A DNA stretch of 64,000 nt from assembly GCF_000718635.1 (NCBI RefSeq), contig NZ_JOBF01000034.1:94884-158883 (forward strand), written 5' to 3'. Made by a program: the position numbers and the translations under genes. Source of the stretch: Streptomyces varsoviensis. GTDB lineage: Bacteria > Actinomycetota > Actinomycetes > Streptomycetales > Streptomycetaceae. This document shows, one piece after another, positions 34,609 to 43,837 of this stretch. Below the pieces are notes generated by a model. It worked only from the letters and a program-made list of their open reading frames with translations. It was not told the origin of the DNA and ran no database searches. Within the stretch, counting starts at the first letter, position 1. Each line of letters opens with the position of its first letter.

Positions 34609-35400
34609 ATGGAGGGCTCGCGAGTGGGTGAGGGCGGCGGCGGGTGCGGGACGCCCGCGGCACAGTTGTCGCGGTTGCTGGCCCGCGCCCAGAACGGGTT
34701 CGAGATCGACGAGCCGGTGCTCGCGCGGATCGGCACCGCGCTGATGCACCAGGCCGAGCTCCGCTCGTACCGGCAGCGCAACGAGCCGCCCCGGCCGCTG
34801 CGGTGCAACACGTACCGGCACATCTTCCTGCTCGCCGACGGCAGCAGCCTGCTGCTGTACGAGCTGGAACACGACGCCGGCCCCGACGAGCGGTATCTGT
34901 ACGAGCTCTACGCCGAGGAAGCGGCCCTGGACCGGGCCGAGCGGCGGGTGCACGAGTGGATCGGCGGCAGCGGCCCGGCCTCGGAGGCCGAGGAGCTGCC
35001 GCCCTGGCTCGCGGAGGAGCTGTTGCTGGCCATGGTCCCGACGCAGCCCCGCCGGGAGTACGCGGCCGAGGACTCCCCGGACCACGCGCGCCGGCTGCTG
35101 CGCCGCGCGGAGAACGAGGACGGCCCCGGCGAGGTGGTCCGCGAGCTGCTCCAGGACGCCCGCGGGCACCACATCTCGCTGATCACCAAGCCGCGGCGGC
35201 GCGGCTGCGGGCGGGACACGACCTGGTGCCGGTTCTACGAGCACGCCTTCCTGCTGGAGGGCGGCGGCGAGGTCAGCCTGTGGGAGCTGGAGCACAACAT
35301 GACCGAGGGCGGCCGGCTGGTCTGCGAGGTCTATCTCGACGAGGCGGAGGCCGAGGTCGCCGCCGACCGGCACGCCCGCGCCAAGGGCGTCGAACTCTGA
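34609..35400 (+). CDS. DUF6227-like protein
   Basis: The 263-residue protein contains two similar halves, each with a helix pair, an Arg-rich stretch, then [21 protein letters not shown] in the first and [21 protein letters not shown] in the second, followed by [16 protein letters not shown] and [16 protein letters not shown]. This internal duplication (about residues 20-120 and 150-260) matches the Streptomyces DUF6227 family as I recall it. No catalytic residues are apparent. GGGAGGTG lies upstream of ATG 34609. Function is unknown. Confidence 0.7.
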   Translation: MEGSRVGEGGGGCGTPAAQLSRLLARAQNGFEIDEPVLARIGTALMHQAELRSYRQRNEPPRPLRCNTYRHIFLLADGSSLLLYELEHDAGPDERYLYELYAEEAALDRAERRVHEWIGGSGPASEAEELPPWLAEELLLAMVPTQPRREYAAEDSPDHARRLLRRAENEDGPGEVVRELLQDARGHHISLITKPRRRGCGRDTTWCRFYEHAFLLEGGGEVSLWELEHNMTEGGRLVCEVYLDEAEAEVAADRHARAKGVEL

Positions 35401-35492
35401 TCCGAATGTCCCGATCCCGGCTCGTAGTGCGAGCCGGGCCCCGGATGTGCTATGGTTGTTCGAGTTGCAGTTGTGGTACCCATGAACTCGTG

Positions 35493-35534
35493 TGCGCCTG
35501 ACGGTTATGTAGCCGAAGGCGCATTTTTGTTTTT
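35493..35534 (+). promoter_or_regulatory. Attenuator-like terminator in the cold-shock gene leader
   Basis: TGCGCC (35493-35498) pairs with GGCGCA (35518-35523), with an inner CGGTT/AGCCG stem, followed by TTTTTGTTTTT. It lies downstream of a TATGGT -10-like box near 35450 and about 40 bases before the ribosome-binding site of the cold-shock gene. An intrinsic terminator inside a leader suggests temperature- or Csp-dependent readthrough. Confidence 0.6.
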
Positions 35535-35581
35535 CGCCGGTCTATTCCGGTGTGGGGCCCACCCCATTGAAGGAGATAGAC

Positions 35582-35785
35582 ATGGCATCCGGCACCGTGA
35601 AGTGGTTCAACTCGGAAAAGGGCTTCGGCTTCATCGAGCAGGACGGCGGCGGCCCCGACGTCTTCGCCCACTACTCGAACATCGCCTCCACCGGCTTCCG
35701 CGAGCTGCTTGAGGGCCAGAAGGTGACCTTCGACGTCACGCAGGGCCAGAAGGGCCTGCAGGCCGAGAACATCGTCGCCGCCTGA
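35582..35785 (+). CDS. Cold-shock protein (CspA family)
   Basis: The 67-residue single cold-shock domain has both nucleic-acid motifs: KGFGFI (RNP1) and DVFAHY (RNP2). It binds single-stranded RNA or DNA as a chaperone or antiterminator. GAAGGAG lies well placed before the ATG. The leader contains a terminator-like hairpin, and csp products can act as antiterminators, so self-regulation is possible. A strong hairpin follows the gene, and a DEAD-box helicase lies 220 bp downstream, a pairing typical of cold adaptation. Confidence 0.95.
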   Translation: MASGTVKWFNSEKGFGFIEQDGGGPDVFAHYSNIASTGFRELLEGQKVTFDVTQGQKGLQAENIVAA

Positions 35786-35810
35786 TCGCTCGATCGGACG
35801 TTGCACCACC

Positions 35811-35848
35811 GCGATGGGGCCCGCACCGCTGGGTGCGGGCCCCATCGC
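35811..35848 (+). terminator. Terminator of the cold-shock gene
   Basis: Seventeen-base arms GCGATGGGGCCCGCACC (35811-35827) and their complement (35832-35848) enclose a short loop; there is no T-run. Confidence 0.75.
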
Positions 35849-36005
35849 TGCTCCAACGCACCGTCCGCCCGCACCTGATCACCGCTCCACCATCCAGTTC
35901 TCCCCGCGCGCCCCGGCTTTTTCCGCGCCCGTCCGTCCCGGTACGGGCTTGCGACGCGAAGTCGTTCCTGAGGCGTGCCACCCCACTGAGGGAAGGTCCT
36001 CTCGA

Positions 36006-37568
36006 ATGACACGTTCCGAACGCCCCGCCCGCACGCCCCGCACCCGTCCCTCCGGCGGCCGTCCCTCCGGCGGTCGTCCGGCCGGCGACAGGCCCTCCGG
36101 CGGCGGTCGTCCCTCCGGCGGCCGGCAGCCGAGCCGGCGGCCGGCCGCGTCCGAGGGCGGCGAGTTCGCCATGCCCGTCAGCACCACCCCGGCGCTCCCG
36201 CCCGTGGCGGCCTTCGCCGAGATGGACATGCCCACCGGCCTGCTCGCCACGCTGGACCGGGAGGGCGTCACCGAGCCCTTCCCGATCCAGGCCGCCACGC
36301 TGCCCAACGCCCTGCACGGCCGGGACGTCCTGGGCCGCGGCCGTACGGGCTCCGGCAAGACCCTCGCCTTCGGGCTCGCGCTGCTGGCCCGCACCGCCAG
36401 CCGGCGCGCCGAGTCCAGGCGCCCGCTGGCGCTCGTACTCGTCCCCACCCGCGAACTCGCACAGCAGGTCACGGACGCGCTCACGCCGTACGCCACCGCC
36501 GTCAACCTGCGGCTGACCACGGTGGTCGGCGGCATGTCGATCGGTCGGCAGGCCAACAGCCTCGCGCGCGGCGCCGAGGTGCTGGTCGCCACGCCCGGCC
36601 GGCTCGCGGACCTCATCCAGCGCGGCGACTGCGCGCTCGGCGACGTGGCCATCACGGTGCTCGACGAGGCCGACCAGATGGCCGACATGGGCTTCCTGCC
36701 GCAGGTCACCCGGCTCCTCGACCAGGTGCGCCCGGACGGCCAGCGGATGCTGTTCTCCGCGACCCTGGACCGCAACGTCGACCGGCTCGTACGCCGCTTC
36801 CTGAGCGACCCCGTGACGCACTCCGTCGACGCCTCCGTCGGCGCGGTCTCCACCATGGAGCACCACCTGCTGCACGTCTCGGACGACGACAAGCGCGACG
36901 CCGTGACCCGGATCGCCGCCCGCGAAGGCCGCGTGATCATGTTCGTGGACACCAAGCGCGGCGCCGACCGGCTGGTCAAGCGGCTGCTGGCGAGCGGCGT
37001 ACGGGCCGCGGCGCTGCACGGCGGCAAGAGCCAGCCGCAGCGCAACCGCACGCTGGACCAGTTCCGTACGGAGCAGGTCACGGCGCTCATCGCCACCAAC
37101 GTCGCCGCCCGCGGCATCCACATCGACGGCCTCGACCTCGTCGTGAACGTCGACCCGCCCGTCGACCACAAGGACTATCTGCACCGCGGCGGCCGCACGG
37201 CGCGGGCCGGCGAGTCCGGCACCGTCGTCACGCTCGTCCTGCCGGAGCAGCGGCGCGAGATGAGCCGGATGATGGTCACGGCGAAGATCACCCCGCAGGT
37301 CGCGAAGGTGGGGCCGGAGGACGCCGAGCTGGCGCGGATCACGGGTGCCCGTGTGCCCAGCGGCGTCCCGGTCGTCATCACGCCGCCGGCCCCGCCGCAG
37401 CCCCAGGGCAAGCCGAAGTCGCGCGGCTCCCGGCCGGGCTCGGGTACGGGCGCAGGCTCGCGTTCCGGCGGCCGTGGCCGGGGTAGCCGGGGCGGCAGCG
37501 GCCGCGGCGGCAATGGCGGCGGGAACGGCGGCTCGGGGCGCGGGCGCGGGAGGACTCCGGCGGTCTGA
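36006..37568 (+). CDS. DEAD-box RNA helicase 2
   Basis: This 520-residue helicase has an Arg/Pro/Gly/Ser N-terminal tail (1-50, with PSGGRPSGGRPAGD repeats), the Q motif TEPFPIQAA, GRTGSGKT, DEAD in VLDEADQMADMGF, LFSATLDR and HRGGRTARAG, and a C-terminal Gly/Arg/Ser tail after residue 460. It resembles the helicase at 23618 in its core but lacks the long repeats. Role: unwinding of RNA duplexes, likely at low temperature, given the cold-shock gene directly upstream. ATG 36006 was chosen after GAGGGAAGG. Confidence 0.93.
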   Translation: MTRSERPARTPRTRPSGGRPSGGRPAGDRPSGGGRPSGGRQPSRRPAASEGGEFAMPVSTTPALPPVAAFAEMDMPTGLLATLDREGVTEPFPIQAATLPNALHGRDVLGRGRTGSGKTLAFGLALLARTASRRAESRRPLALVLVPTRELAQQVTDALTPYATAVNLRLTTVVGGMSIGRQANSLARGAEVLVATPGRLADLIQRGDCALGDVAITVLDEADQMADMGFLPQVTRLLDQVRPDGQRMLFSATLDRNVDRLVRRFLSDPVTHSVDASVGAVSTMEHHLLHVSDDDKRDAVTRIAAREGRVIMFVDTKRGADRLVKRLLASGVRAAALHGGKSQPQRNRTLDQFRTEQVTALIATNVAARGIHIDGLDLVVNVDPPVDHKDYLHRGGRTARAGESGTVVTLVLPEQRREMSRMMVTAKITPQVAKVGPEDAELARITGARVPSGVPVVITPPAPPQPQGKPKSRGSRPGSGTGAGSRSGGRGRGSRGGSGRGGNGGGNGGSGRGRGRTPAV

Positions 37569-37808
37569 GGCCCTGGTGGTCTGATGGCCCGCAGGTTCGA
37601 CAGGGGCTGAGGCTGGGGCTCGCGCGGTCCCGCCTCACCACCCCCACCTGCGCGTACGCCCGTACCTCACCCCTGTCCGCCGTCCTCGGCCCCGTTTGCC
37701 GTGCGCGGGCGGCGGCCACCCGAATGGACGAACAGCGGTCGCCGGGACCGGCGTCCGCCGGAAGCCTGGAAGGGGCGCCGCGCGGGACGGACCGGTCAGG
37801 AGAGAACG

Positions 37809-39179
37809 GTGGGGAAGCGAGGTCCCGGAGGCAGGGCACGCAGGGGGAAGCCCACGGGCGCGCCCACGCCCGTACCCCCGCACCGGCCCGCCGACGGACC
37901 GGCGAACGGCCCGGGGAACGGACCGGGGAAGGGTCCGGTGAACAATCCGGCGAAGGGCCCGGTGAAGGAGCGCTCGCGCCGCGGCGCGGCCGCGAACTGC
38001 CTCGCCCGCTGGGCGCCCGCCCTGCTCATCGTCATCGGGGTCCTCTTCGACCTCCTGACCCCGCCGCAGTACACCGGAGCCCCCTTCCTCTCGGCCGCCC
38101 CCCTGGTCGCGGCCCCGCTCTACGGGCGGCGCGGGACGATCGTCACGGCCCTCGCGGCCGTTGCCGCCGCGGCGGGGACCAACGCGTACCACCGCGCGGT
38201 GAACTCGTTCGAGTCCGCGACCAAGACCGCCACGGTCCTGACCGTCGCCGTCCTCGCGCTCGGCATCAACCGCATCGTGCGCCACAGCGACCAGCAACTG
38301 GAGTCCGCGCGCGGCATCGCGGAGGCGGCCCAGCGCGCCGTGCTGCCGACGCCCCCGGCCCGTATCGGCTCGGACCTGCTCATCGCGGCCCGCTATGTGG
38401 CGGCCCAGGCGGACGCCCGTATCGGCGGCGACCTGTACGCGGTGCAGGACACCCCGCACGGCGTACGCGTCATCGTCGGCGACGTCCGGGGCAAGGGCCT
38501 GGAGGCGGTCGAGGCGGTCGCCGTGGTGATCGGCGCGTTCCGGGAGGCGGCGGAGCAGGAGCCCACCCTGGAGGCGCTGGCGGCGCGGCTGGAGCGGGCG
38601 TTGCAGCGGGAGGGGGCGCGCCGGGAGGGGCTGGACCAGTTCGAGGGGTTCACCACGGCCGTACTCGTGGAGGCGATCGTGACGGTTCCGGACGGCGCGG
38701 AGCTGCGCATCGTCAACCGCGGCCACCCGCCGCCGCTGCTGCTGTACGCGGACGGCAAGGCGGTGGAGGCGGCGCCGGAGGTCCCGGCGCTGCCGCTGGG
38801 CATGGGCGACCTGGGCGTATGGCCGGACCGGGTGGACGTATGGGACTTTCCGGCGGGGGCGACGCTGCTGCTGTTCACGGACGGGGTCACCGAGGCCAGG
38901 GACGAGCGGGGCGAGTTCTACGACCCGCAAGTCCGGCTGAACGGGCGGCTCTTCGACGGGCCGGACCTGCTGCTGGAGGCCCTCTCCGTGGACGTCGCGC
39001 GGCATACGGGCGGGGGCACGGCGGACGATATGGCGCTGCTGGCGATTCGGCGGTGCGGGCGGGGGGAGGCTGGAGCGGGAGAGAGGGCGGAGCCGGGGCC
39101 GGGAGCGGAGTCGGCGCCGGGGCCGGATGCGGGCCGGCGGGACGAGGATTCCGGCGGGCGCGGGGGACACGGTGCGTAG
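37809..39179 (+). CDS. Membrane-bound PP2C/SpoIIE-type phosphatase
   Basis: The 456-residue protein has a basic, Gly/Pro-rich N-terminal tail, three or four transmembrane segments (about 70-150), a short coiled linker EAAQRAVLPTPPARIGSDL and a SpoIIE-like phosphatase domain. Metal-binding acids are visible in IGGDLY, VGDVRGKGLEA, LFTDGVTEAR and GTADDMALLAI. Such enzymes dephosphorylate anti-anti-sigma proteins. ATG-less; GTG 37809 has AGGAG six bases upstream. An Ala/Gly/Glu-rich tail ends the protein. It lies downstream of the helicase gene and upstream of a riboswitch-controlled peptidase gene. Confidence 0.88.
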   Translation: MGKRGPGGRARRGKPTGAPTPVPPHRPADGPANGPGNGPGKGPVNNPAKGPVKERSRRGAAANCLARWAPALLIVIGVLFDLLTPPQYTGAPFLSAAPLVAAPLYGRRGTIVTALAAVAAAAGTNAYHRAVNSFESATKTATVLTVAVLALGINRIVRHSDQQLESARGIAEAAQRAVLPTPPARIGSDLLIAARYVAAQADARIGGDLYAVQDTPHGVRVIVGDVRGKGLEAVEAVAVVIGAFREAAEQEPTLEALAARLERALQREGARREGLDQFEGFTTAVLVEAIVTVPDGAELRIVNRGHPPPLLLYADGKAVEAAPEVPALPLGMGDLGVWPDRVDVWDFPAGATLLLFTDGVTEARDERGEFYDPQVRLNGRLFDGPDLLLEALSVDVARHTGGGTADDMALLAIRRCGRGEAGAGERAEPGPGAESAPGPDAGRRDEDSGGRGGHGA

Positions 39180-39397
39180 TGGATCTTGATCCCTGTGCAT
39201 AACGACTGGCGCACGATCGTCGCGCGGGGGTTTCGGCCGATGAGGCGACTCGACCGCTTTCGCCGACGGCTGTCCATAAAGTCCTTGCCAAAGCCTGAGC
39301 GGATTACGGGCAACGGCTTGGTATCCGGGTCTCGCTTCTATTAACGTTCGATAACGCAGCGCGGTCGTCACAACCGCCGCAAGAGGCGGCACCGTGC

Positions 39398-39595
39398 GCC
39401 TTCGCCGAATCCCGCAGGCACCAGCAGCACCGGCCACACCGTACGTACACCAGCACCATCGGCAGCACCGGCAACACGAGGCACCAGGGAACCGGGGAAC
39501 CACCAACCTTGGGGTGAGTCGGACGCCTTCGCGAGAAGGGGCCCGTAGGAGACCTTCCTGCTCCGAACCCGTCAGCTAACCCGGTAGGCGAGAAG
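39398..39595 (+). promoter_or_regulatory. c-di-AMP riboswitch (ydaO-yuaA type)
   Basis: The hallmarks are present in order: an entry stem GCCTTCGCC near 39398, GGGAACCGGGGAACCACC near 39488-39505, GGGGTGAGTCGG, and CCGAACCCGTCAGCTAACC followed by GGTAGGCG at 39562-39590. It lies directly upstream of an M23 peptidase gene. In Streptomyces this class turns off cell-wall hydrolases such as RpfA-type genes when c-di-AMP is high. The AT-rich stretch near 39330-39355 probably holds the promoter. Confidence 0.92.
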
Positions 39596-39616
39596 GAAGG
39601 AAAGGAGTGCGCCCCC

Positions 39617-41017
39617 GTGGCGTCCAACAAGCCTGCCCTCGACGAGCCGACGTACGACGCGCCGACGTACGACGCACCGTACGACCCTTCGTTCGTACCC
39701 TCTGTGTCCTCCGGGCCTTCTGCTACTGCTGCTCCTTCTGTGCCTACCTCGTACGGGCCTTCCTTCGGTGCTGAGGGCTTCGGTGCTGAGGACGTGGTTG
39801 GGCCGGTGGCCGGGCCGGTGGCCGGTGCGGGCGCTGCCGTGGGCTTCGAGGCGGGCTTCGGCGGGGACTTGGACGCGGGTTTCGCGGAGGAGGCCATGGG
39901 GGCCGACGCTGCGGATGCCGCTTCCGCGGACGGCCCGGCCCGGGGCAAGCACCGGGTCGGCAAGCAGCGCGGCGGCACGATGGCCCGTAGCGGAGCGGTG
40001 CTCGGCGTCGGCGTCATAGCGGCGGTCGGGGCAGGCGGGATGGCGAGCGCCGAGGACCGTCCGGCGCCTCCGATATCCATGCCCGACCTGGCGCATCTGG
40101 CCGACCAGGTGGGCGAGTTGCCGGGGAAGCTGCCGGTCGTCGGATCGCTGGTGCCGGACGACTCCGGCTCGGAGGCCCCTGAGAACACCGGGGCCACTGA
40201 GGCCACTGAGGCTGCTGCGACCGTCGAGGGCACTGAGGCGCACGGTGCGGACCAGCCGCTGTCGCGGCTCGGCCTCTCCGCGGAGGACGCGGCGAACGGC
40301 GCCGCCGACGCGGGCGAGGCGCTGCGCGCCCGCATCCTTCAGCAGGCCGAGCATCAGCAGGCCGCCGCGGCTGAGGAGTCGCACGAGGCGGTAGCCAAGG
40401 CGGCGGCGGCCGAGGCCGCCGACGAGGCGGCGAAGCGGAAGGCCGCGACCGAGGCGGAGGCCAAGGAGAAGGCTGCGGAGTCCGAGGAGAAGGTGGCGGC
40501 CGAGCAGCGGGCGAAACAGGCGGAGCAGGCGAAGCAGGCCGAGGAGGCGAAGCAGGCCGAGGAGGCGGCCGCTGCCGAGAAGGGGGCCGCGGCGGGGGAG
40601 GGGCGATCGGCGAAGCCCGCCACCGGGTACACGCTGCCCGTCGGTTCGTACACGCTTACCGCCGGATTCGGCCAGTCGGGCGACATGTGGTCCGCCAACC
40701 ACACCGGGCAGGACTTCGCGGCGCCGACGGGTACGCCGATCAAGGCGGTCCGGGGCGGCACGATCACGCATGCCGGGTGGGCCGGCTCGTACGGCTATCG
40801 CACGGTGCTCACCCTCGACGACGGCACTGAGCTGTGGTTCTGCCACCAGTCGTCGATCACGGTGACCTCCGGAAAGGTGAAGGCGGGCGACGTCATCGGG
40901 CGGGTCGGGGCGACCGGCAATGTGACGGGGCCGCATCTGCATCTGGAGGTGCGGCCGGGCGGCGGGGCGCCGGTGGACCCGATGACGTGGCTGCGGGAGC
41001 ACGGCTTGCGGCCGTAA
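39617..41017 (+). CDS. M23-family cell-wall peptidase under riboswitch control
   Basis: The 466-residue protein has a Pro/Tyr/Ala-rich head (1-120) with repeated PTYDAP, one membrane segment near 123-147, a linker with Thr/Glu repeats, a long Ala/Glu/Lys coiled coil (about 235-330) and a C-terminal LytM domain. Zinc ligands are visible as His and Asp in NHTGQDFAAPTGTPI and HLHLEV at the end. It is expected to hydrolyse peptidoglycan cross-links outside the membrane. AAGGAG precedes the GTG start. The upstream c-di-AMP riboswitch links it to osmotic and cell-wall control. Confidence 0.92.
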   Translation: MASNKPALDEPTYDAPTYDAPYDPSFVPSVSSGPSATAAPSVPTSYGPSFGAEGFGAEDVVGPVAGPVAGAGAAVGFEAGFGGDLDAGFAEEAMGADAADAASADGPARGKHRVGKQRGGTMARSGAVLGVGVIAAVGAGGMASAEDRPAPPISMPDLAHLADQVGELPGKLPVVGSLVPDDSGSEAPENTGATEATEAAATVEGTEAHGADQPLSRLGLSAEDAANGAADAGEALRARILQQAEHQQAAAAEESHEAVAKAAAAEAADEAAKRKAATEAEAKEKAAESEEKVAAEQRAKQAEQAKQAEEAKQAEEAAAAEKGAAAGEGRSAKPATGYTLPVGSYTLTAGFGQSGDMWSANHTGQDFAAPTGTPIKAVRGGTITHAGWAGSYGYRTVLTLDDGTELWFCHQSSITVTSGKVKAGDVIGRVGATGNVTGPHLHLEVRPGGGAPVDPMTWLREHGLRP

Positions 41018-41144
41018 CGGCGGCGGCGGCAAAGCGGGGCGGTGGCGTCGCGGTGGCGTCGCGGTGGCCGGGCGGGTGGCCTGAACGGAACGGACGCGTC
41101 CGTACGACCCGTTGTGACGCGTGTGCAAGGCGTTAAATGGATCT

Positions 41145-42089
41145 ATGGCTGAGAAGCGCAAGAAGATCGGAAACCTCTCCGTCCACCCGCTCTGCCTCGG
41201 CGGCAACGTCTTCGGCTGGACGGCCGACGAGACGGAGTCCTTCGCCGTACTCGACGCCTATACGGAGGCGGGCGGCAACTTCATCGACACCGCCGACGTC
41301 TACTCCGCGTGGGTCCCCGGCAACTCGGGCGGCGAGTCCGAGACCGTCCTGGGCGACTGGTTCGCGACGCGCGGCAACCGCGCGGACGTCGTCCTGGCCA
41401 CCAAGGTCGGCGGGGGCGTTCCGAAGCGGCGCGGCCTGACCGCCGACGCCATCAAGACGGGCGTCGAGGAGTCGCTGCGCCGCCTGCGCACCGACTACAT
41501 CGACCTCTACTACACGCACTGGGATGACACGTCCGTGCCGGTGTCGGAGTTCATCACGGCCCTCGACGACCTGGTGCGGGAGGGCAAGGTCCGGGAGATC
41601 GCCGCCTCCAACATCACGGCGGAGCGGCTGGCGGAGGCGCTGGCATTCTCCGACGCGGAGCGGCTGGCCAAGTACGTCGCGATCCAGCCGCCGTACAACC
41701 TCGTCTCGCGCGGTACGTACGAGGGGGCGCTCTCCGCGACCGCCGCGCGCCACGGGCTGGCGGCGGTTCCGTACTACGGGCTGGCGTCGGGCTTCCTGAC
41801 CGGCAAGTACCGGCCGGGCACGACCGTGGACAGCGAGCGGTCGGAGAAGGCCGCCGAGTATCTGCGCACCGAGCGCGGCCCGCGCGTCCTGGAGGCGCTG
41901 GACAAGGTCGCGGGGGCGCACGGTGCCGAGCCGGCGACGGTGGCCCTGGCCTGGCTCGCCGCCCAGCCGACGGTGGCCGCCACGATCGCGAGCGCGCGCA
42001 ACACCGGACAGTTGCCGGCGCTGCTGGCGGCGGCGGACCTCCAGTTGACGGTGGATGAGGTGGACATGCTGACGGAGGCGTCGGCGTAG
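41145..42089 (+). CDS. Aldo-keto reductase
   Basis: The 314-residue enzyme has a complete AKR tetrad: Asp and Tyr in FIDTADVYSAW, Lys in VLATKVGGG and His in LYYTHWDD. It is a (beta/alpha)8-barrel NADPH-dependent oxidoreductase, closest in style to the AKR11/YajO-type group. Substrate is not predictable. ATG 41145 lies close to a possible promoter; no ribosome-binding site is seen, so it may be leaderless. It is followed by a tandem repeat tract that may terminate transcription. Confidence 0.92.
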   Translation: MAEKRKKIGNLSVHPLCLGGNVFGWTADETESFAVLDAYTEAGGNFIDTADVYSAWVPGNSGGESETVLGDWFATRGNRADVVLATKVGGGVPKRRGLTADAIKTGVEESLRRLRTDYIDLYYTHWDDTSVPVSEFITALDDLVREGKVREIAASNITAERLAEALAFSDAERLAKYVAIQPPYNLVSRGTYEGALSATAARHGLAAVPYYGLASGFLTGKYRPGTTVDSERSEKAAEYLRTERGPRVLEALDKVAGAHGAEPATVALAWLAAQPTVAATIASARNTGQLPALLAAADLQLTVDEVDMLTEASA

Positions 42090-42116
42090 GGGCCCTGGGC
42101 TCCAGGGCCCCGGGCT

Positions 42117-42190
42117 CCCCGGGGGCACCCGGCCCCGGGGGCACCCGGCCCCGGGGGCACCCGGCCCCGGGGGCACCCGGCCCCGGGGGC
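42117..42190. repeat. Tandem 17-bp GC repeat
   Basis: CCGGGGGCACCCGGCCC repeats about four and a half times without change. Each unit can fold back on the next (CCGGGG/CCCCGG), so the tract could act as a terminator between the convergent genes on either side. Confidence 0.8.
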
Positions 42191-42245
42191 GCGACTACCC
42201 CCGCCGCTCGACTATCCGCGCCGCTCGATCGCCCCCGCCGCTCGG

Positions 42246-42545
42246 CTATCCCCGCCGCTCGACGGCCCAGGAGGCGAGGGCGACGCCGCCGGCCACGGCG
42301 AAGACGGAGGGCCAGGCGCCGACCTTCTTGGCGAGCGGGTGCGAGCCGGCGAAGGCGGCCACGTACAGCCCGGTGAGCGCGGCGGCGGCGCCGGTGCCGG
42401 ACCGCTGCTGCCACTGCCGCGCGGCGACGGCGCCGGCGGCGGCCAGCGCGGCCCCGCCCAGCGGCCGCTTCTTGGTCCACCGGGCCACCCCGTACCCACC
42501 GACGAGCCCACCAGCGGCCACTACAGACGTCGGAACCCCAGCCAT
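42246..42545 (-). CDS. Small membrane protein (99 aa)
   Basis: The protein has hydrophobic segments near residues 8-20, 30-45, 53-68 and 78-92, separated by short basic loops (WTKKRP, RQWQQR). Small, basic and Ala-rich, it gives no family match I can name. ATG 42545 with GGAGG upstream was chosen over the longer frame from 42560. It converges with the aldo-keto reductase. Confidence 0.65.
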   Translation of the reverse strand: MAGVPTSVVAAGGLVGGYGVARWTKKRPLGGAALAAAGAVAARQWQQRSGTGAAAALTGLYVAAFAGSHPLAKKVGAWPSVFAVAGGVALASWAVERRG

Positions 42546-42797
42546 TCCCGCGACCTCCACGATCTACGACGATCTACTACGACAAACCAACTCGAACGTT
42601 TCCTCGACCCTACGCCGGGTGGGGATGGTATCGGCGGGCGGATGGCGCGTCGCGGAGGAAGCCACCCGATGATGAGGTGCGGATTACCGCGGGGAGGCGC
42701 GTACGGGTGAGCGCGAGGACGGCGCGTACGAAGAGGAGCGGGGTGAAGCGGGGGGATTCCAGGCGGAGGGACCGTTCCTGCTGGGCAGCAACTGGCC

Positions 42798-43784
42798 ATG
42801 CCTACGCCGATCTCGTACGACAGGGCGGTACTGGCCCGGCTGGTCCGCCGCCAGCACGGCCTCGCCACACATGCGCAACTGCGCGCTCTGGGGGTCTCCC
42901 AGGGGGCGATCTGGAACAGAGCGCGCGAGAACGGGCCGTGGCAACGCGTGCTGCCGCGCGTGTACCTGCTCCATTCCGGCGCGCCGGATACGGTCCAGCG
43001 CCTGCTGGCGGCGGTCCTGTACGCGGCGGGTCAGCGCGCGGCGGCCGCCCCGCTCTCGGGCAGGTCGGCGCTGCTCACGGGCCGGGCGGCGCTCCATATG
43101 GCGCCGGGTTCCACGACGCGGCACGAGGCGGCGCGGCTGGCGCCGGTGGAGGTGCTCATTCCGGATGACCGCCGGGTGGTGGACGCCGGGTACGTCCGCG
43201 TCATCCGGACACGCCGCTGGCCGGCCCGGCACCTCCTGGTCGACAGCATGCCCATCACCGGCGCGGCCCGCGCCGCGGCCGACACGGCCGCCCGCTGGAC
43301 CGGCCGCCCGAACGCCCTGCGGGCCATCCTCACCACCACGGTCCAGCGCGACTTCTGCACGGCGGGCGACCTGGTCGACGAACTCTCCGCGGCCGGCCTG
43401 GACCGCGTCCCCACGGTCGCCCTGGCAGCGGAGGAACTGACCTCGGGCGTGACGTCCTGGGCGATGGGCCACGCGAGAAAGGTGATCGCGGCGTCCCCCC
43501 TCCCACCCCCCTTGTGGCACCCGGACCTCTACACCCCCACCGGCCACTTCATCGCCAGCCCCGACGCCTACTGGCCCCGCGCCGGCGTAGCCCTCGTCAT
43601 CACCTCCCCCACCCACCCCCCAACCCGCCTCCAACGCCTCACCCCCCACGCCATCCACGTCCTCACCACCACCCCCACCACCCTCCGCCACACCCCAACC
43701 GCCCTCATCACCTCCCTCACAGAGGCCCTAAAAAACGGCCACCGTTCGGCTCCACCCCGGGGCATCCGAGTGGAAACGGAGTGA
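42798..43784 (+). CDS. AbiEi-antitoxin-domain protein (orphan)
   Basis: The 328-residue protein starts with a winged-helix AbiEi-type domain: LARLVRRQHGLATHAQLRALGVSQGAI, then WQRVLPRVYLLHSG. The middle segment LSGRSALLTGRAALHM and VEVLIPDDRRVV is typical of actinobacterial relatives. The C-terminus resembles a decayed endonuclease-like domain (DPDAYWPRAGVALVI-type), ending in a Pro/Thr/His-rich stretch with unusual CACC-rich codon runs. Classical AbiEi is the antitoxin of AbiEii nucleotidyltransferase toxins in phage defence; no toxin gene is adjacent. Its neighbour is a broken DNA-modification locus. Confidence 0.65.
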   Translation: MPTPISYDRAVLARLVRRQHGLATHAQLRALGVSQGAIWNRARENGPWQRVLPRVYLLHSGAPDTVQRLLAAVLYAAGQRAAAAPLSGRSALLTGRAALHMAPGSTTRHEAARLAPVEVLIPDDRRVVDAGYVRVIRTRRWPARHLLVDSMPITGAARAAADTAARWTGRPNALRAILTTTVQRDFCTAGDLVDELSAAGLDRVPTVALAAEELTSGVTSWAMGHARKVIAASPLPPPLWHPDLYTPTGHFIASPDAYWPRAGVALVITSPTHPPTRLQRLTPHAIHVLTTTPTTLRHTPTALITSLTEALKNGHRSAPPRGIRVETE

Positions 43785-43837
43785 TGCCTGGAGCGCGGGG
43801 GCGCGGGGCATCGTCAGCGCCCCTCGGTGCCGCAACA

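Noticed and set aside
37724..39202. Alternative 492-codon frame over the PP2C gene
   Set aside because: It is Gly/Arg/Ala-rich without motifs, while the other frame carries the complete phosphatase acids and membrane segments.
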